This document shows, one piece after another, positions 18,330-27,553 of a stretch of DNA of 64,000 nt; position 1 is the stretch's first letter, and each line of letters opens with the position of its first letter. The position numbers were made by a program, and so were the translations under genes. The stretch spans positions 176,000-239,999 of the forward strand of contig NZ_JAASQO010000006.1 in assembly GCF_011762095.1 (NCBI RefSeq), in the 5' to 3' direction. The notes under the pieces were generated by a model. It saw nothing but the letters and a program-made list of their open reading frames with translations, was not told the DNA's origin and searched no databases. Origin of the DNA: Parvibaculum indicum. GTDB lineage: Bacteria; Pseudomonadota; Alphaproteobacteria; Parvibaculales; Parvibaculaceae.

Positions 18330-18590
18330 CAACGGCCAATTGATGGGCTAGCTTTTGAACAAGGCAATCATGGCCCGCACGGCTTGTTCTCACTAGGCTG
18401 ATGACAGATGCGTGAAGATTTGCTTCGCGGGTTGATTTTTGCCGGGACCCGTTCTCCGAACATCCGCTTCTCCCGCTGACCAACTAGCTGCTACGGATCG
18501 ATTAGTTTCGAATTCTGTGGCTCAAAGTGTTGCGTCAAGCAAGCAACCCTTCAGGGTGAGAACATGCGTACGTTGTGTCAATTCTTGATG
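18330..18590. other. Convergent intergenic region between rmlA and ugd
   Basis: About 260 bases with stops in all useful frames and no convincing gene. It separates the + strand rml operon from the - strand ugd gene. No repeats longer than chance were noticed. Confidence 0.6.
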
Positions 18591-18613
18591 CAAAAACTGT
18601 CCGGATGTCCGGA
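18591..18613 (-). terminator. Weak candidate terminator after ugd
   Basis: Read on the - strand, a 5-bp stem tccgg-acat-ccgga is followed by cagttttt, about 30 bases past the ugd stop. The stem is short and could be chance. Confidence 0.3.
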
Positions 18614-18641
18614 AGATCATGTCGGTTGGGAAGTGTTTTAT

Positions 18642-19961
18642 CTATCGGAGAGTCCGCGGCCGACCGACGGAATAGTAGGCGAAGCCTGAATCTTCCATCT
18701 CCGTGCGGCTGTAGATGTTACGTAAGTCGATCAGTATACGTTGTTTCATGAGCTTTGATAGGTGACCGAAATCGAGTGCGCGATACTGGTTCCATTCCGT
18801 CACGATCACTGCAGCGTCGGCATCTTGGGCGGCCTCGTAGGGGGTTTCCGTGTAGAGGACGGTATCGGGCAGCAGGCGCTTTGCTTCTTCGATGCCTTGC
18901 GGGTCGTGTGCACGGACTGTCGCCCCTTTTCTGAGCAGCTCCGGCACGATAGCCAAGGAGGGCGCATCTCGCATATCGTCTGTTTCGGGTTTGAAGGTCA
19001 GGCCGAACACTGCAATCGTTTTGTCCTTGACCGAGCCGCCGCATGCCTCTTCGATTTTTTCGACCATGCGGAGCTTGCGGGCTTCGTTCACACTCACCAC
19101 AGATTCAACAATTCGTGTCGGTGCGCCATGCTGCTCTGCTGTCCGGACAAGGGCGAGCGTGTCCTTGGGGAAGCACGAGCCTCCATACCCCGGACCGGCA
19201 TGCAGGAATTTTGAGCCGATGCGCTTGTCCAGCCCAATTCCGCGGGCAACATCCTGCACATTGGCGCCTGTCTTCTCGCAGATATCCGCGATTTCGTTGA
19301 TGAAGGTGATCTTGGTGGCAAGGAAGGCGTTGGCCGCGTATTTGGTGAGTTCGGCAGTTCGGCGGTTTGTGAAAACGATAGGCGTCTCGTTCAGGAACAG
19401 GGGGCGGTAAAGAGAGCGAAGCACGTCGCGGGCTCGCTCGTCTTCCACGCCAATCACAACACGGTCAGGTCTCTTGAAGTCGTCGATGGCCGCCCCCTCT
19501 CTTAGGAATTCAGGATTGGAAGCAACGGCGTAATCTGCTTCGGGGACCGTCTTTCGGATTATCGCTTCGACTTCATCTGCGGTTCCCACAGGGACTGTAG
19601 ATTTTGTCACAACTACGGTAAAGCCAGTTAGAGCCCTACCGATCTCTTCTGCGGCGGCATAGACATAGGAGAGGTCGGCATGCCCGTCGCCCCGGCGCGT
19701 CGGGGTGCCAACGGCGATGAAGACGGCGTCCGCTTCGGCGACCGCCTCGGCAAGGTTGGTGGTGAAGATGAGACGATTGGCGAACCTGTTGCCATTCACG
19801 AGTACATCAAGCCCGGGTTCATAAATCGGGATTTCTCCACGCTCGAGCATGGCGATCTTCTCAGGGTCTTTATCGACGCAGACGACGGTGTGACCGAAGT
19901 CCGCGAAACAGGCCCCGGAGACAAGGCCAACATAGCCTGTTCCAATCATAGCGACGCGCAT
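18642..19961 (-). CDS. ugd: UDP-glucose 6-dehydrogenase
   Basis: A 439-residue protein of normal length. The N-terminal MIGTGYVGLVSGACFA is the NAD-binding site, and the catalytic cysteine sits in GYGGSCFPKDT. It oxidises UDP-glucose twice to UDP-glucuronate, a precursor for acidic polysaccharides. The ggaag ribosome site supports ATG 19961. galU, which makes its substrate, lies upstream in the same direction after a 205-base gap that probably contains the ugd promoter. Confidence 0.95.
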   Translation of the reverse strand: MRVAMIGTGYVGLVSGACFADFGHTVVCVDKDPEKIAMLERGEIPIYEPGLDVLVNGNRFANRLIFTTNLAEAVAEADAVFIAVGTPTRRGDGHADLSYVYAAAEEIGRALTGFTVVVTKSTVPVGTADEVEAIIRKTVPEADYAVASNPEFLREGAAIDDFKRPDRVVIGVEDERARDVLRSLYRPLFLNETPIVFTNRRTAELTKYAANAFLATKITFINEIADICEKTGANVQDVARGIGLDKRIGSKFLHAGPGYGGSCFPKDTLALVRTAEQHGAPTRIVESVVSVNEARKLRMVEKIEEACGGSVKDKTIAVFGLTFKPETDDMRDAPSLAIVPELLRKGATVRAHDPQGIEEAKRLLPDTVLYTETPYEAAQDADAAVIVTEWNQYRALDFGHLSKLMKQRILIDLRNIYSRTEMEDSGFAYYSVGRPRTLR

Positions 19962-20166
19962 ACGGAGCTTCCTTCAGGATTGTTGCTTGGGACGGGAACT
20001 TGACGACACCCTTTTTGCCAAGACATTGCTAAAAACTCCAGCACTGTCTTGGTTCTCGATATCAGCCATCACCGGAGCGAAGTGGACTTCAGTCGAAGAT
20101 GGATCTGTCCCACGGTTTCAGCGCCTTCGCCGAGTAATATCGAGGTCATTTCAAGGTCTGAACGGG

Positions 20167-21057
20167 TTACTTTTCCGCAAAGCTCTGAAGGATCGGCTTG
20201 AATGCCGGGGCGATGTCGTCGCGATCCAGCGCATAGGCCAGGTTGGCTGCGAGATAGCCGACCTTGTCGCCGCAGTCATAGGTTGTGCCCTTGAAGCGAT
20301 AGGCGAAGAAATCCTGTTCTTTCAGAAGGGCGATCATGCTGTCGGTGAGCTGGATCTCACCGCCGGCGCCGGGCTTTTGTTTTTCCAGCTTGTCGAAGAT
20401 TTCCGGCTGCAGGATGTAGCGGCCTGAAATGATGAGGTTGGAGGGCGCGTCTTCCAGTTTCGGCTTCTCGACCATGCCGATGATGCGATGCGTGTCTTCG
20501 TCGTAGCTCTCGCCGAGCGCCAGAATGCCGTAGCGGTCCACATGACTTTCCGGAACTTCTTCCGTGGCGACAATGTTCCCGCCACGGGCATTATAGGTCT
20601 CGATCATCTGAGCCAGCGCGCCCGGGCGCCCATGGATCAGCATGTCGGGAAGCGTCACCGCGAAGGGTTCGTCGCCCACAAGTTCGCGCGCGCACCAGAC
20701 AGCGTGGCCCAGGCCCAGCGGTTCCTGCTGCCGGACGAAGCTTGCGCCGCCCGCGACGGGCCGGCTGCCTTCCAGCATCTCGAACGCCGCCGTCTTGCCC
20801 CGAGCCTTCAGCGTCGCTTCGAGTTCGTAGGCCATGTCGAAATGGTCTTCGATGGCGCCCTTACCGCGTCCCGTTACGAAGACGAAATGTTCGATGCCCG
20901 CTTCGATGGCCTCTTCCACCGCATACTGAATGACCGGCTTGTCGACCACGGTCAGCATTTCCTTGGGAATGACCTTGGTGGCGGGCAAAAAGCGTGTGCC
21001 GAGCCCGGCGACGGGCAGAACCACTTTGCGGACTTTGCGGGGAGAGGAATTGTTCAT
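20167..21057 (-). CDS. galU: UTP-glucose-1-phosphate uridylyltransferase
   Basis: A 296-residue protein with VLPVAGLGTRFLPATKVIPKEML and the PVIQYAVEEAIEAGIEH stretch of GalU. ATG 21057 gives the usual short N-terminal extension before the signature; the frame is open further upstream but without family similarity. It makes UDP-glucose for ugd and for glycosyltransferases. It lies downstream of the phosphite operon on the same strand, 154 bases from ptxE. Confidence 0.95.
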   Translation of the reverse strand: MNNSSPRKVRKVVLPVAGLGTRFLPATKVIPKEMLTVVDKPVIQYAVEEAIEAGIEHFVFVTGRGKGAIEDHFDMAYELEATLKARGKTAAFEMLEGSRPVAGGASFVRQQEPLGLGHAVWCARELVGDEPFAVTLPDMLIHGRPGALAQMIETYNARGGNIVATEEVPESHVDRYGILALGESYDEDTHRIIGMVEKPKLEDAPSNLIISGRYILQPEIFDKLEKQKPGAGGEIQLTDSMIALLKEQDFFAYRFKGTTYDCGDKVGYLAANLAYALDRDDIAPAFKPILQSFAEK

Positions 21058-21211
21058 TGCGTGTTTAAACCTGCAGCACTCGAGGTGTGAACGGCCGAAT
21101 GTTACTCGATCCTGACAGACCGGGCCCAAAAGTTTTGGCACTTATAGCGAGGGCGGACAAGAGCCGGTGCAGGCGCAAACGCCGTCATCCAAACCGCAAA
21201 GCGGAGGATGA

Positions 21212-22072
21212 TTATGCCCGATGCGTGAGGAAGTCGACGAAGCCTTCGGTCCGATCGGGTGCCATATCGGAGATACGCCGGACCGCGTAATAGGTTTTCT
21301 CGAGTTTGCGCCCCGACAAGGCAAGAGCGACCAGGTGGCCCGACGAAAGTTCGTCGCGTACTACGCTGGTCCCGACCACGGAGATTCCCGCGCCCGCCTT
21401 CACCGCCTCCTTGACCGCCGCCGTGCTGCCGAGTGTTTCATCGACTTCAAGGTCATTGCCCAGCGACTTCAGCGCCGCGCGCAGGATGCGCCCGGTTCCG
21501 GTGCCGCTTTCGCCACCGATCATGCGCTCATTGAGCAGCTGGCGGGGCGTGATGCGCGCGTGTTTTGCGAGGGGGTGGGAGGGGGCGACGATTGCCACCA
21601 GCGGATCCCGGTACCATGGCGTTGCCATATAGCCGGGGCGGTCGTCCCACCATTCGGTCAGCGCAATGTCGGATCGGCCGTCTTCGACACGCTCGATCGC
21701 TTGCGGATTGCGGCCGATCCAGATGTCCAGCGGGACCGTGCCACAGGTCTGGCGGTAATCCTGCGCCAGCGGCTGAAGGATATAGGTGCCGATATTGCTT
21801 GCGGCGGCTATCCGGCAGCTCAGGCCGGAGAGTGCCTTGCGGGCGTCGGAGGCCAGCGCCAGCATGCGTCGGGCAATCGGGACGAGGGTGTGACCTTCAA
21901 GCGTCGGGCCGCCCGATCCGCCCCGCTCGATCAGCGGGGTGCCCAGTTCGTCTTCCAGCGCGCGCAGCTGATGAGACAAGGTCGGTTGCGGGCGGCCAAG
22001 CTTTGCCGCCGCCCCGCCGATGCTGCCGGTGTCGATCACGGCCAGAAATGCTTCCAGATGCTTGAGGTTCAT
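21212..22072 (-). CDS. ptxE: LysR-family regulator of the phosphite operon (PtxE-like)
   Basis: A 286-residue LysR protein. The winged helix-turn-helix lies at the N-terminus (HLEAFLAVIDTGSIGGAAAK, then LSHQLRALEDELGTPLIERG) and a periplasmic-binding-protein-like effector domain follows. It starts 3 bases after the ptxD stop, matching the fifth position of the ptxABCDE operon of Pseudomonas stutzeri. It probably controls the operon; the effector is unknown. The name rests mainly on gene order, since LysR proteins are not diagnostic alone. Confidence 0.78.
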   Translation of the reverse strand: MNLKHLEAFLAVIDTGSIGGAAAKLGRPQPTLSHQLRALEDELGTPLIERGGSGGPTLEGHTLVPIARRMLALASDARKALSGLSCRIAAASNIGTYILQPLAQDYRQTCGTVPLDIWIGRNPQAIERVEDGRSDIALTEWWDDRPGYMATPWYRDPLVAIVAPSHPLAKHARITPRQLLNERMIGGESGTGTGRILRAALKSLGNDLEVDETLGSTAAVKEAVKAGAGISVVGTSVVRDELSSGHLVALALSGRKLEKTYYAVRRISDMAPDRTEGFVDFLTHRA

Positions 22073-22075
22073 CGC

Positions 22076-23092
22076 CTAGACCGCCTCTGCCGATGCCGGG
22101 CCGATAGCGCCATCGGGCGTTTCGCCGCGAAAGAACTGGGCGAGGTGGCGGACGGCCGCTTTCGTGATGTCGCGCCGGACCTCGTCGACGGCGGAGCCGA
22201 GATGCGGGGTGAAAACGGTCCGGTCCGTCGCATCGAGCAGGTCTCTTGGAATGGAGCGCGGGCGGTCGGGAAGACGCCAGTCTTCCATCGCAAATACATC
22301 GGCGGCGTACCCGGCGAGCCGGCCGGATTTAAGCGCATCGCCGATGGCGAGTTCGTCGGCGACCGATCCGCGTGCCGGATTGATCAGATAGGTTCCTGGC
22401 TGCATCTTCGCGATGGCATCCCGGTCGATCAGGTGATGCGTTTCCTGAACGAGCGGAAGGGCGAGGATGACGATGCGGCTTTCGCTCAGCAATTCGTCGA
22501 GGGAGATGCCCTCGAAGGTACCCCATGGATCGATCCGGGCCCGGTCGACCTGCCGGTCATGGAAAATGACATTCGCCTCGCAGGCGAGCAGTCGCTTTGC
22601 AATGGCCCGGCCGAGGCCCCCCATGCCGACGATGCCGACCGGTGTGCCGGCAAGGCCGAGCCCATAGAAATGCGGTCGCCAGCCTTCAAAGTTGCCGGAA
22701 CGCACATAGCGGTCTGCCGGCAGCATATGACGTGTGAGCGCGATGATCGCACCGAGCGTCAGATCCGCAGTCGGTCCCTGCAGGAGGTCCGGCACATGCG
22801 CGACGGTGACGCCGCGTCGGATGCAGGCGTCGATATCGAAATTGTCGTACCCCCGTACGGCGCAAGAGACTGTTTTCAGGTTCGGCATCTCCCGCAGTAA
22901 TGCGTCGTCGACCATGTCGGTCATGAAGGCGAGCAGGCCGTCCGCATCGGCGCCGCGCTCGAGGATGTCTTCGCGGGACCAGGGCGTGGTGCGGTCCCGA
23001 TTGGCGATGCAGATCGCGAACTCCTCGATCTCGGCCAGAATGTCGTCGTGAATCCAGTTAGTAATGACGATTTTCGGTTTGTTCCAGGTCAT
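22076..23092 (-). CDS. ptxD: Phosphite (phosphonate) dehydrogenase, PtxD-like
   Basis: A 338-residue D-2-hydroxyacid-dehydrogenase-fold enzyme that closely tracks Pseudomonas stutzeri PtxD (336 residues). Shared features are KIVITNWIHDDIL at the N-terminus, RSGNFEGWRPHFYGLGL, GMGGLG at 156-161 (NAD site), and GYAADVFAMEDW. The catalytic set R241, E270 and H297 matches R237, E266 and H292. PtxD oxidises phosphite to phosphate while reducing NAD. ATG 23092 gives the family N-terminus. Two positions differ: Arg80 aligns with Lys76, and Arg180 (in HDR) aligns with Ala176, a cofactor-specificity residue. The transporter neighbours support phosphite as substrate. Confidence 0.88.
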   Translation of the reverse strand: MTWNKPKIVITNWIHDDILAEIEEFAICIANRDRTTPWSREDILERGADADGLLAFMTDMVDDALLREMPNLKTVSCAVRGYDNFDIDACIRRGVTVAHVPDLLQGPTADLTLGAIIALTRHMLPADRYVRSGNFEGWRPHFYGLGLAGTPVGIVGMGGLGRAIAKRLLACEANVIFHDRQVDRARIDPWGTFEGISLDELLSESRIVILALPLVQETHHLIDRDAIAKMQPGTYLINPARGSVADELAIGDALKSGRLAGYAADVFAMEDWRLPDRPRSIPRDLLDATDRTVFTPHLGSAVDEVRRDITKAAVRHLAQFFRGETPDGAIGPASAEAV

Positions 23093-23132
23093 GTTTTTCC
23101 GGATGCGTTTGGTCGACGGGGAGTTCACGGTA

Positions 23133-23948
23133 TTAGTGGAGGCGTTTGCGCAGCCGCGCACCGACGCCATCGACGATCGTGACAAGGAGAAGAATGGAGA
23201 GGAGGATCGCGGCTACTTCCCGGTACTGCATCAGGCGCAGAGAGGACATCAGCTCAAGGCCGATACCGCCGGCGCCGACCATGCCCATCACGGTGGAGGC
23301 GCGGAAATTGTATTCCCAGCGATAGAGCGTCACATCAGCGATCTGCGGAAAGACCTGCGGCAGGATCGCGTGCTGGATGATCTGAAACGGCGAAGCGCCG
23401 GCGGCCTGTGCGGCCTCGATCGGACGGTGGTCGACATGTTCGATCGCTTCGGCAAAAAACTTCGCCACCATCCCGATCGAGTGAAAACCGAGGGCGAGGA
23501 CGCCGGGAAGCGGGCCGAAGCCGACGGCGGCCACGAAAACGATGCCCATGATGAGTTCGGGAATGGAGCGCAGAATGTTCAGCAGAAGACGGCTCAGCCG
23601 ATAGACCACGATATGGGGCGTGGTGTTGCGGGCGGCGAGAAATCCCAGCGGCAGAGAGAAGATCACGGCAAGGGCGGTGCCGGCGATGCTCATTGCCATC
23701 GTGTCGACGAACGGCTTCACCCAGTCCCGCCAGTTCGCGAATTTCGGCGGCATCATATCCATGAACAGAACGCCGATCGCCTCGGGCGCTTCGATCAGCC
23801 GGGTCAGGTTCAGCATGCCGGTGGTCTGCGCACTGAGTATGACGAAAAGCGCGATGACGCCGAGAACGAGCAGGTTTCGACGTCCCTGACGCGTCTCTTC
23901 GCGCAGGACGGCATCATAGTCGATGAGGGGTTCGGTAGCCGATGTCAT
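23133..23948 (-). CDS. ptxC: Phosphite/phosphonate ABC transporter permease (PtxC/PhnE family)
   Basis: A 271-residue membrane protein with about six hydrophobic helices and a binding-protein-dependent permease loop (EAAQAAGASPFQIIQHAILPQ) that docks on the ATPase. PhnE-type features include FNFRASTVMGMVGAGGIG. It starts 65 bases after the ptxB stop, beyond a strong hairpin, and ends 40 bases before ptxD. As the only permease gene present it would form a homodimeric channel. Confidence 0.88.
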   Translation of the reverse strand: MTSATEPLIDYDAVLREETRQGRRNLLVLGVIALFVILSAQTTGMLNLTRLIEAPEAIGVLFMDMMPPKFANWRDWVKPFVDTMAMSIAGTALAVIFSLPLGFLAARNTTPHIVVYRLSRLLLNILRSIPELIMGIVFVAAVGFGPLPGVLALGFHSIGMVAKFFAEAIEHVDHRPIEAAQAAGASPFQIIQHAILPQVFPQIADVTLYRWEYNFRASTVMGMVGAGGIGLELMSSLRLMQYREVAAILLSILLLVTIVDGVGARLRKRLH

Positions 23949-23966
23949 GATGCGTCACTCTCGTTG

Positions 23967-24002
23967 AAAAAAGGTCCGGCGGGCTATTGCAACCCGCCGG
24001 AC
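23967..24002 (-). terminator. Intra-operon intrinsic terminator between ptxB and ptxC
   Basis: A perfect 10-bp stem (gtccggcggg / cccgccggac) with a 9-base loop. Read on the - strand it is followed by cc and six U residues, and it begins 11 bases after the ptxB stop. This is a classical intrinsic terminator inside the operon. Partial read-through would give more binding protein than permease and dehydrogenase, as in many ABC importer operons. It could also protect ptxAB mRNA from 3' decay. Confidence 0.8.
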
Positions 24003-24013
24003 TGTCAGCCCGG

Positions 24014-24880
<867 letters not shown>

Positions 24881-25702
24881 TTAGGCGGTAAGTGGGATCG
24901 GGTTCCAGCTGGAGTCATCTTCGACCGCGCTTTCGGGGTCCGGATCGCCGGGAGCCTCCTGCCGGTCGTAGATCTGGTCGAGCGCGCTTGCGTCGAGCTG
25001 CTGCGGTGCGCCATCGAAGACAATCTTGCCGTCGCGCATGCCGATGACGCGGTCGGCGAATGTGCGGGCGAGGTCAACCTGGTGAAGGCTCACAAGCGCG
25101 GTAATGCCGTCCTGTTTGCATACCGTGCGCAGCAAGGTCAGCACGCGATGGGCGGTGGCCGGGTCGAGGCTTGCCACCGGTTCGTCTGCGATCAGGAATT
25201 CGGGCCGCTGGGCAAGGGCGCGGGCAATGCCGACGCGCTGCTGCTGTCCGCCGCTCAGTTGATCGGCGCGCTTCAGAACGAACTCGCCGAGACCGACGCG
25301 TTCGAGGCAGTCCATCGCAAACCGTTTTTCGTCGGGGGGCAGCGGAAGGAGCGAACGCCAGCTGCTGTAGTATCCCAGCCTTCCGGTCAGCGTGTTGGCC
25401 AGTGCGGAGACGCGGCCCACGAACTGGTGCTGCTGGAAGATCATGGCAGTCCGGCGGCGATGTGCGCGAAGCGCCGCACCGGAGAAGACAAGCGGTTTGT
25501 CGCCGACAAGCACCTGGCCGTCGCTGGGTTTGACGAGACCGTTAAGCGCTCTCAGAAGAGACGACTTGCCGGCGCCGGAGGGCCCGAGGAGAACGGAGAA
25601 GCTACCTTCGGTGAAGGACAGCGAGACACCGTCCACCGCGGGGCGGGCAGGGCCGTAACGGACCGAAATATCGATAGTTGAGAGCACCGGGGCACCATTC
25701 AT
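24881..25702 (-). CDS. ptxA: Phosphite/phosphonate ABC transporter ATPase (PtxA/PhnC family)
   Basis: A 273-residue ATPase with Walker A GPSGAGKSS (40-48), the Q-loop in MIFQQHQFVGRVS, signature LSGGQQQR (149-156), Walker B FLIADEP and the H-loop H207. PhnC-type proteins energise uptake of phosphonates or phosphite. The frame stays open about 1.5 kb upstream over antisense manC, but ATG 25702 is the family start. No clear Shine-Dalgarno is visible; the start directly follows a perfect inverted repeat, which may hide or replace one. Confidence 0.88.
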   Translation of the reverse strand: MNGAPVLSTIDISVRYGPARPAVDGVSLSFTEGSFSVLLGPSGAGKSSLLRALNGLVKPSDGQVLVGDKPLVFSGAALRAHRRRTAMIFQQHQFVGRVSALANTLTGRLGYYSSWRSLLPLPPDEKRFAMDCLERVGLGEFVLKRADQLSGGQQQRVGIARALAQRPEFLIADEPVASLDPATAHRVLTLLRTVCKQDGITALVSLHQVDLARTFADRVIGMRDGKIVFDGAPQQLDASALDQIYDRQEAPGDPDPESAVEDDSSWNPIPLTA

Positions 25703-25705
25703 AAA

Positions 25706-25732
25706 ATCAATGAAAAAGACATTTTCATTGAT
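25706..25732 (-). promoter_or_regulatory. Perfect 11-5-11 inverted repeat at the ptxA start
   Basis: Arms atcaatgaaaa and ttttcattgat with a 5-base spacer, ending 3 bases before the ptxA ATG. As DNA it is a candidate operator for PtxE or a phosphate regulator. As RNA it would form an 11-bp AU-rich hairpin covering the ribosome-binding region. The two readings cannot be separated by sequence. Confidence 0.6.
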
Positions 25733-25936
25733 TTTCTTATTCCACTGGCTTGTGACGCCGGCATAACGCGGTCTTGATGATTTGATGACGCGCCGGGAAA
25801 CGCCGCCGCTGAACGACGGCGCGGCGCCCCGTCCGGCAGCTCTTAACCTTTGGATGAAATTGCTACTGAAAACATCGGTTTGGCACGCTAGGATGCGGCT
25901 CAATCGACGACACAGTGGCGCTGAACGGGGACAAAG

Positions 25937-27367
25937 ATGATTTATCCGGTAATTCTGTCGGGCGGGGTTGGATCGCGGCTCTGGCCCACATCCCGTGCCC
26001 TCTACCCGAAGCAGCTGCTGCCGCTCGTCTCGGAGCGCGCCATGCTGACCGAGACGGCGATTCGCGTGAGTGGACGGGAAGGCTTTGCCGCCCCCATCAT
26101 TATTTCCAATGACGAGCACCGCTTCATCATCGCCCAGCAGATGCAGGAAGCCGGGCTGACGCCGCTTGCCCATATCCTGGAGCCGGAAGGCCGCAACACG
26201 GCACCGGCCGCGGCGGCCGCGGCGGCCTTTGTGCGGGACCACGATCCTGAAGGCATATTGCTGGTCCTGCCGGCAGATCATCACATCGCCGATATAGAAG
26301 CGTTCCAGCGGGCGGTCGGGATCGGCGCCGCGCTGGCCGGCAAAGGCAAGCTTGTCACCTTCGGTATCGTGCCGTCGGGGCCGGAAACCGGCTATGGCTA
26401 TATCCGCAAGGGCGGCGCGCTTGCCGACGGCGCTTTCGAGGTGGAGCGGTTTGTGGAGAAGCCCGACCGGGCGACGGCGGAAAGCTATCTCGCTGACGGG
26501 GATTATTCCTGGAACTCGGGCATCTTCATGTTCCGGGCCGACCGCATTCTCGATGAAATGCGGGCGCAATGCCCGGAGATCGCCCGCTGCGCCGAGGACG
26601 CCGTCGAAAAAGGCGTCCGAGATCTGGATTTCCTGCGCCTCGAAACAGCTTCCTTCGGCGCATCGCCGTCGGATTCCATCGACTATGCCGTGATGGAGCA
26701 TACGAAGGATGCCGCGGTGGTACCGGTCGATATGGGCTGGAGCGATATCGGCTCCTGGTCGGCGCTTTGGGAGGTCGGCGACAAGGACCAAGCTGGCAAC
26801 GTGCTTTCGGGCGACGTCATCACGCATGATACGCGCGATACCTATGTGCGGGCGGAATCCGGCCTTGTGGCGACGCTGGGTGTGGAGAACCTCGTCGTGG
26901 TCGAGACCGGAGACGTGACGCTGGTCGCGTCCCGCGACCGTGTGCAGGATGTGAAGAAAATCGTCGAGACGCTCGCGCTGGATGGACGCAGCGAGCATCA
27001 GAGCCACACCCGCGTCTACCGTCCCTGGGGCTTTTATGAAGGGCTCGACGAGGGCGACCGGCATCAGGTGAAACATCTGATGGTTCATCCGGGCGCATCG
27101 CTTTCGCTGCAGCTTCACCACAAACGGGCCGAGCACTGGGTCGTGGTGAAGGGGCAGGCGCGCGTCACCGTCGGGGATGACACCTTCCTCCTTGAAGAGA
27201 ACGAATCCACCTACATCCCGATCGAGACCCGGCATCGTCTCGAAAATCCCGGCACGGAGCCCCTGAGCATCATCGAGGTGCAGTCAGGCTCCTATCTTGG
27301 TGAGGACGACATCGTCCGCTTTGACGATGTTTATGGTCGCGATGTGAAAAAGCCCGCAGCGGAGTAA
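25937..27367 (+). CDS. manC: Mannose-1-phosphate guanylyltransferase/mannose-6-phosphate isomerase
   Basis: A 476-residue bifunctional enzyme. The N-terminal GDP-mannose pyrophosphorylase domain starts VILSGGVGSRLWPTSR with YPKQLLPL, and the type II isomerase cupin (about 360-470) includes QLHHKRAEHWVVV and ENESTYIPIETRHRL. It makes GDP-mannose for polysaccharide synthesis, and its product is the substrate expected by the GDP-mannose-epimerase-like enzyme at 50931. It is divergent from ptxA, with a 234-base shared intergenic region. Confidence 0.95.
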   Translation: MIYPVILSGGVGSRLWPTSRALYPKQLLPLVSERAMLTETAIRVSGREGFAAPIIISNDEHRFIIAQQMQEAGLTPLAHILEPEGRNTAPAAAAAAAFVRDHDPEGILLVLPADHHIADIEAFQRAVGIGAALAGKGKLVTFGIVPSGPETGYGYIRKGGALADGAFEVERFVEKPDRATAESYLADGDYSWNSGIFMFRADRILDEMRAQCPEIARCAEDAVEKGVRDLDFLRLETASFGASPSDSIDYAVMEHTKDAAVVPVDMGWSDIGSWSALWEVGDKDQAGNVLSGDVITHDTRDTYVRAESGLVATLGVENLVVVETGDVTLVASRDRVQDVKKIVETLALDGRSEHQSHTRVYRPWGFYEGLDEGDRHQVKHLMVHPGASLSLQLHHKRAEHWVVVKGQARVTVGDDTFLLEENESTYIPIETRHRLENPGTEPLSIIEVQSGSYLGEDDIVRFDDVYGRDVKKPAAE

Positions 27368-27389
27368 TTGCCCGCATTTAGGGAGAAAG

Positions 27390-27414
27390 GCCGCCCCTTG
27401 AGGGCGGCTTTTTT
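27390..27414 (+). terminator. Intrinsic terminator after manC
   Basis: A 7-bp GC stem (gccgccc / gggcggc), 5-base loop and six T residues, starting 22 bases past the manC stop. A strong, standard terminator. It marks the left edge of the region with unrelated content that follows. Confidence 0.9.
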
Positions 27415-27503
27415 GTTGCGCGCCGATAATATTTCCACACCTTATTAATTCTAAACCAGATTCCTTTCTTGCAGATTTAGCGGCGAGCCTCCGGTCATTC
27501 CAG

Positions 27504-27528
27504 GGAGGTCCGAAATCCTTCGGCCTCC
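27504..27528 (+). promoter_or_regulatory. Stem-loop upstream of the 27554 gene
   Basis: ggagg-t-ccga pairs with tcgg-cctcc around a 6-base loop. The cctcc arm could alternatively pair with the ribosome site ggagg just before the start at 27554. A regulatory role is speculative. Confidence 0.3.
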
Positions 27529-27553
27529 TTGTGAAACAAACACGGAGGCAGCG

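Noticed and set aside
25741..25790. Possible Pho box upstream of ptxA (direct repeat tcatcaa)
   Set aside because: The repeats are 8 bases apart rather than the 11-base period of Pho boxes, and the half-sites match poorly.
25703..27235. A long - strand frame running from inside manC into ptxA, which would give a 784-residue protein
   Set aside because: The upstream part is antisense to manC, has no family similarity and unnatural composition. The ATPase has a normal start at 25702.
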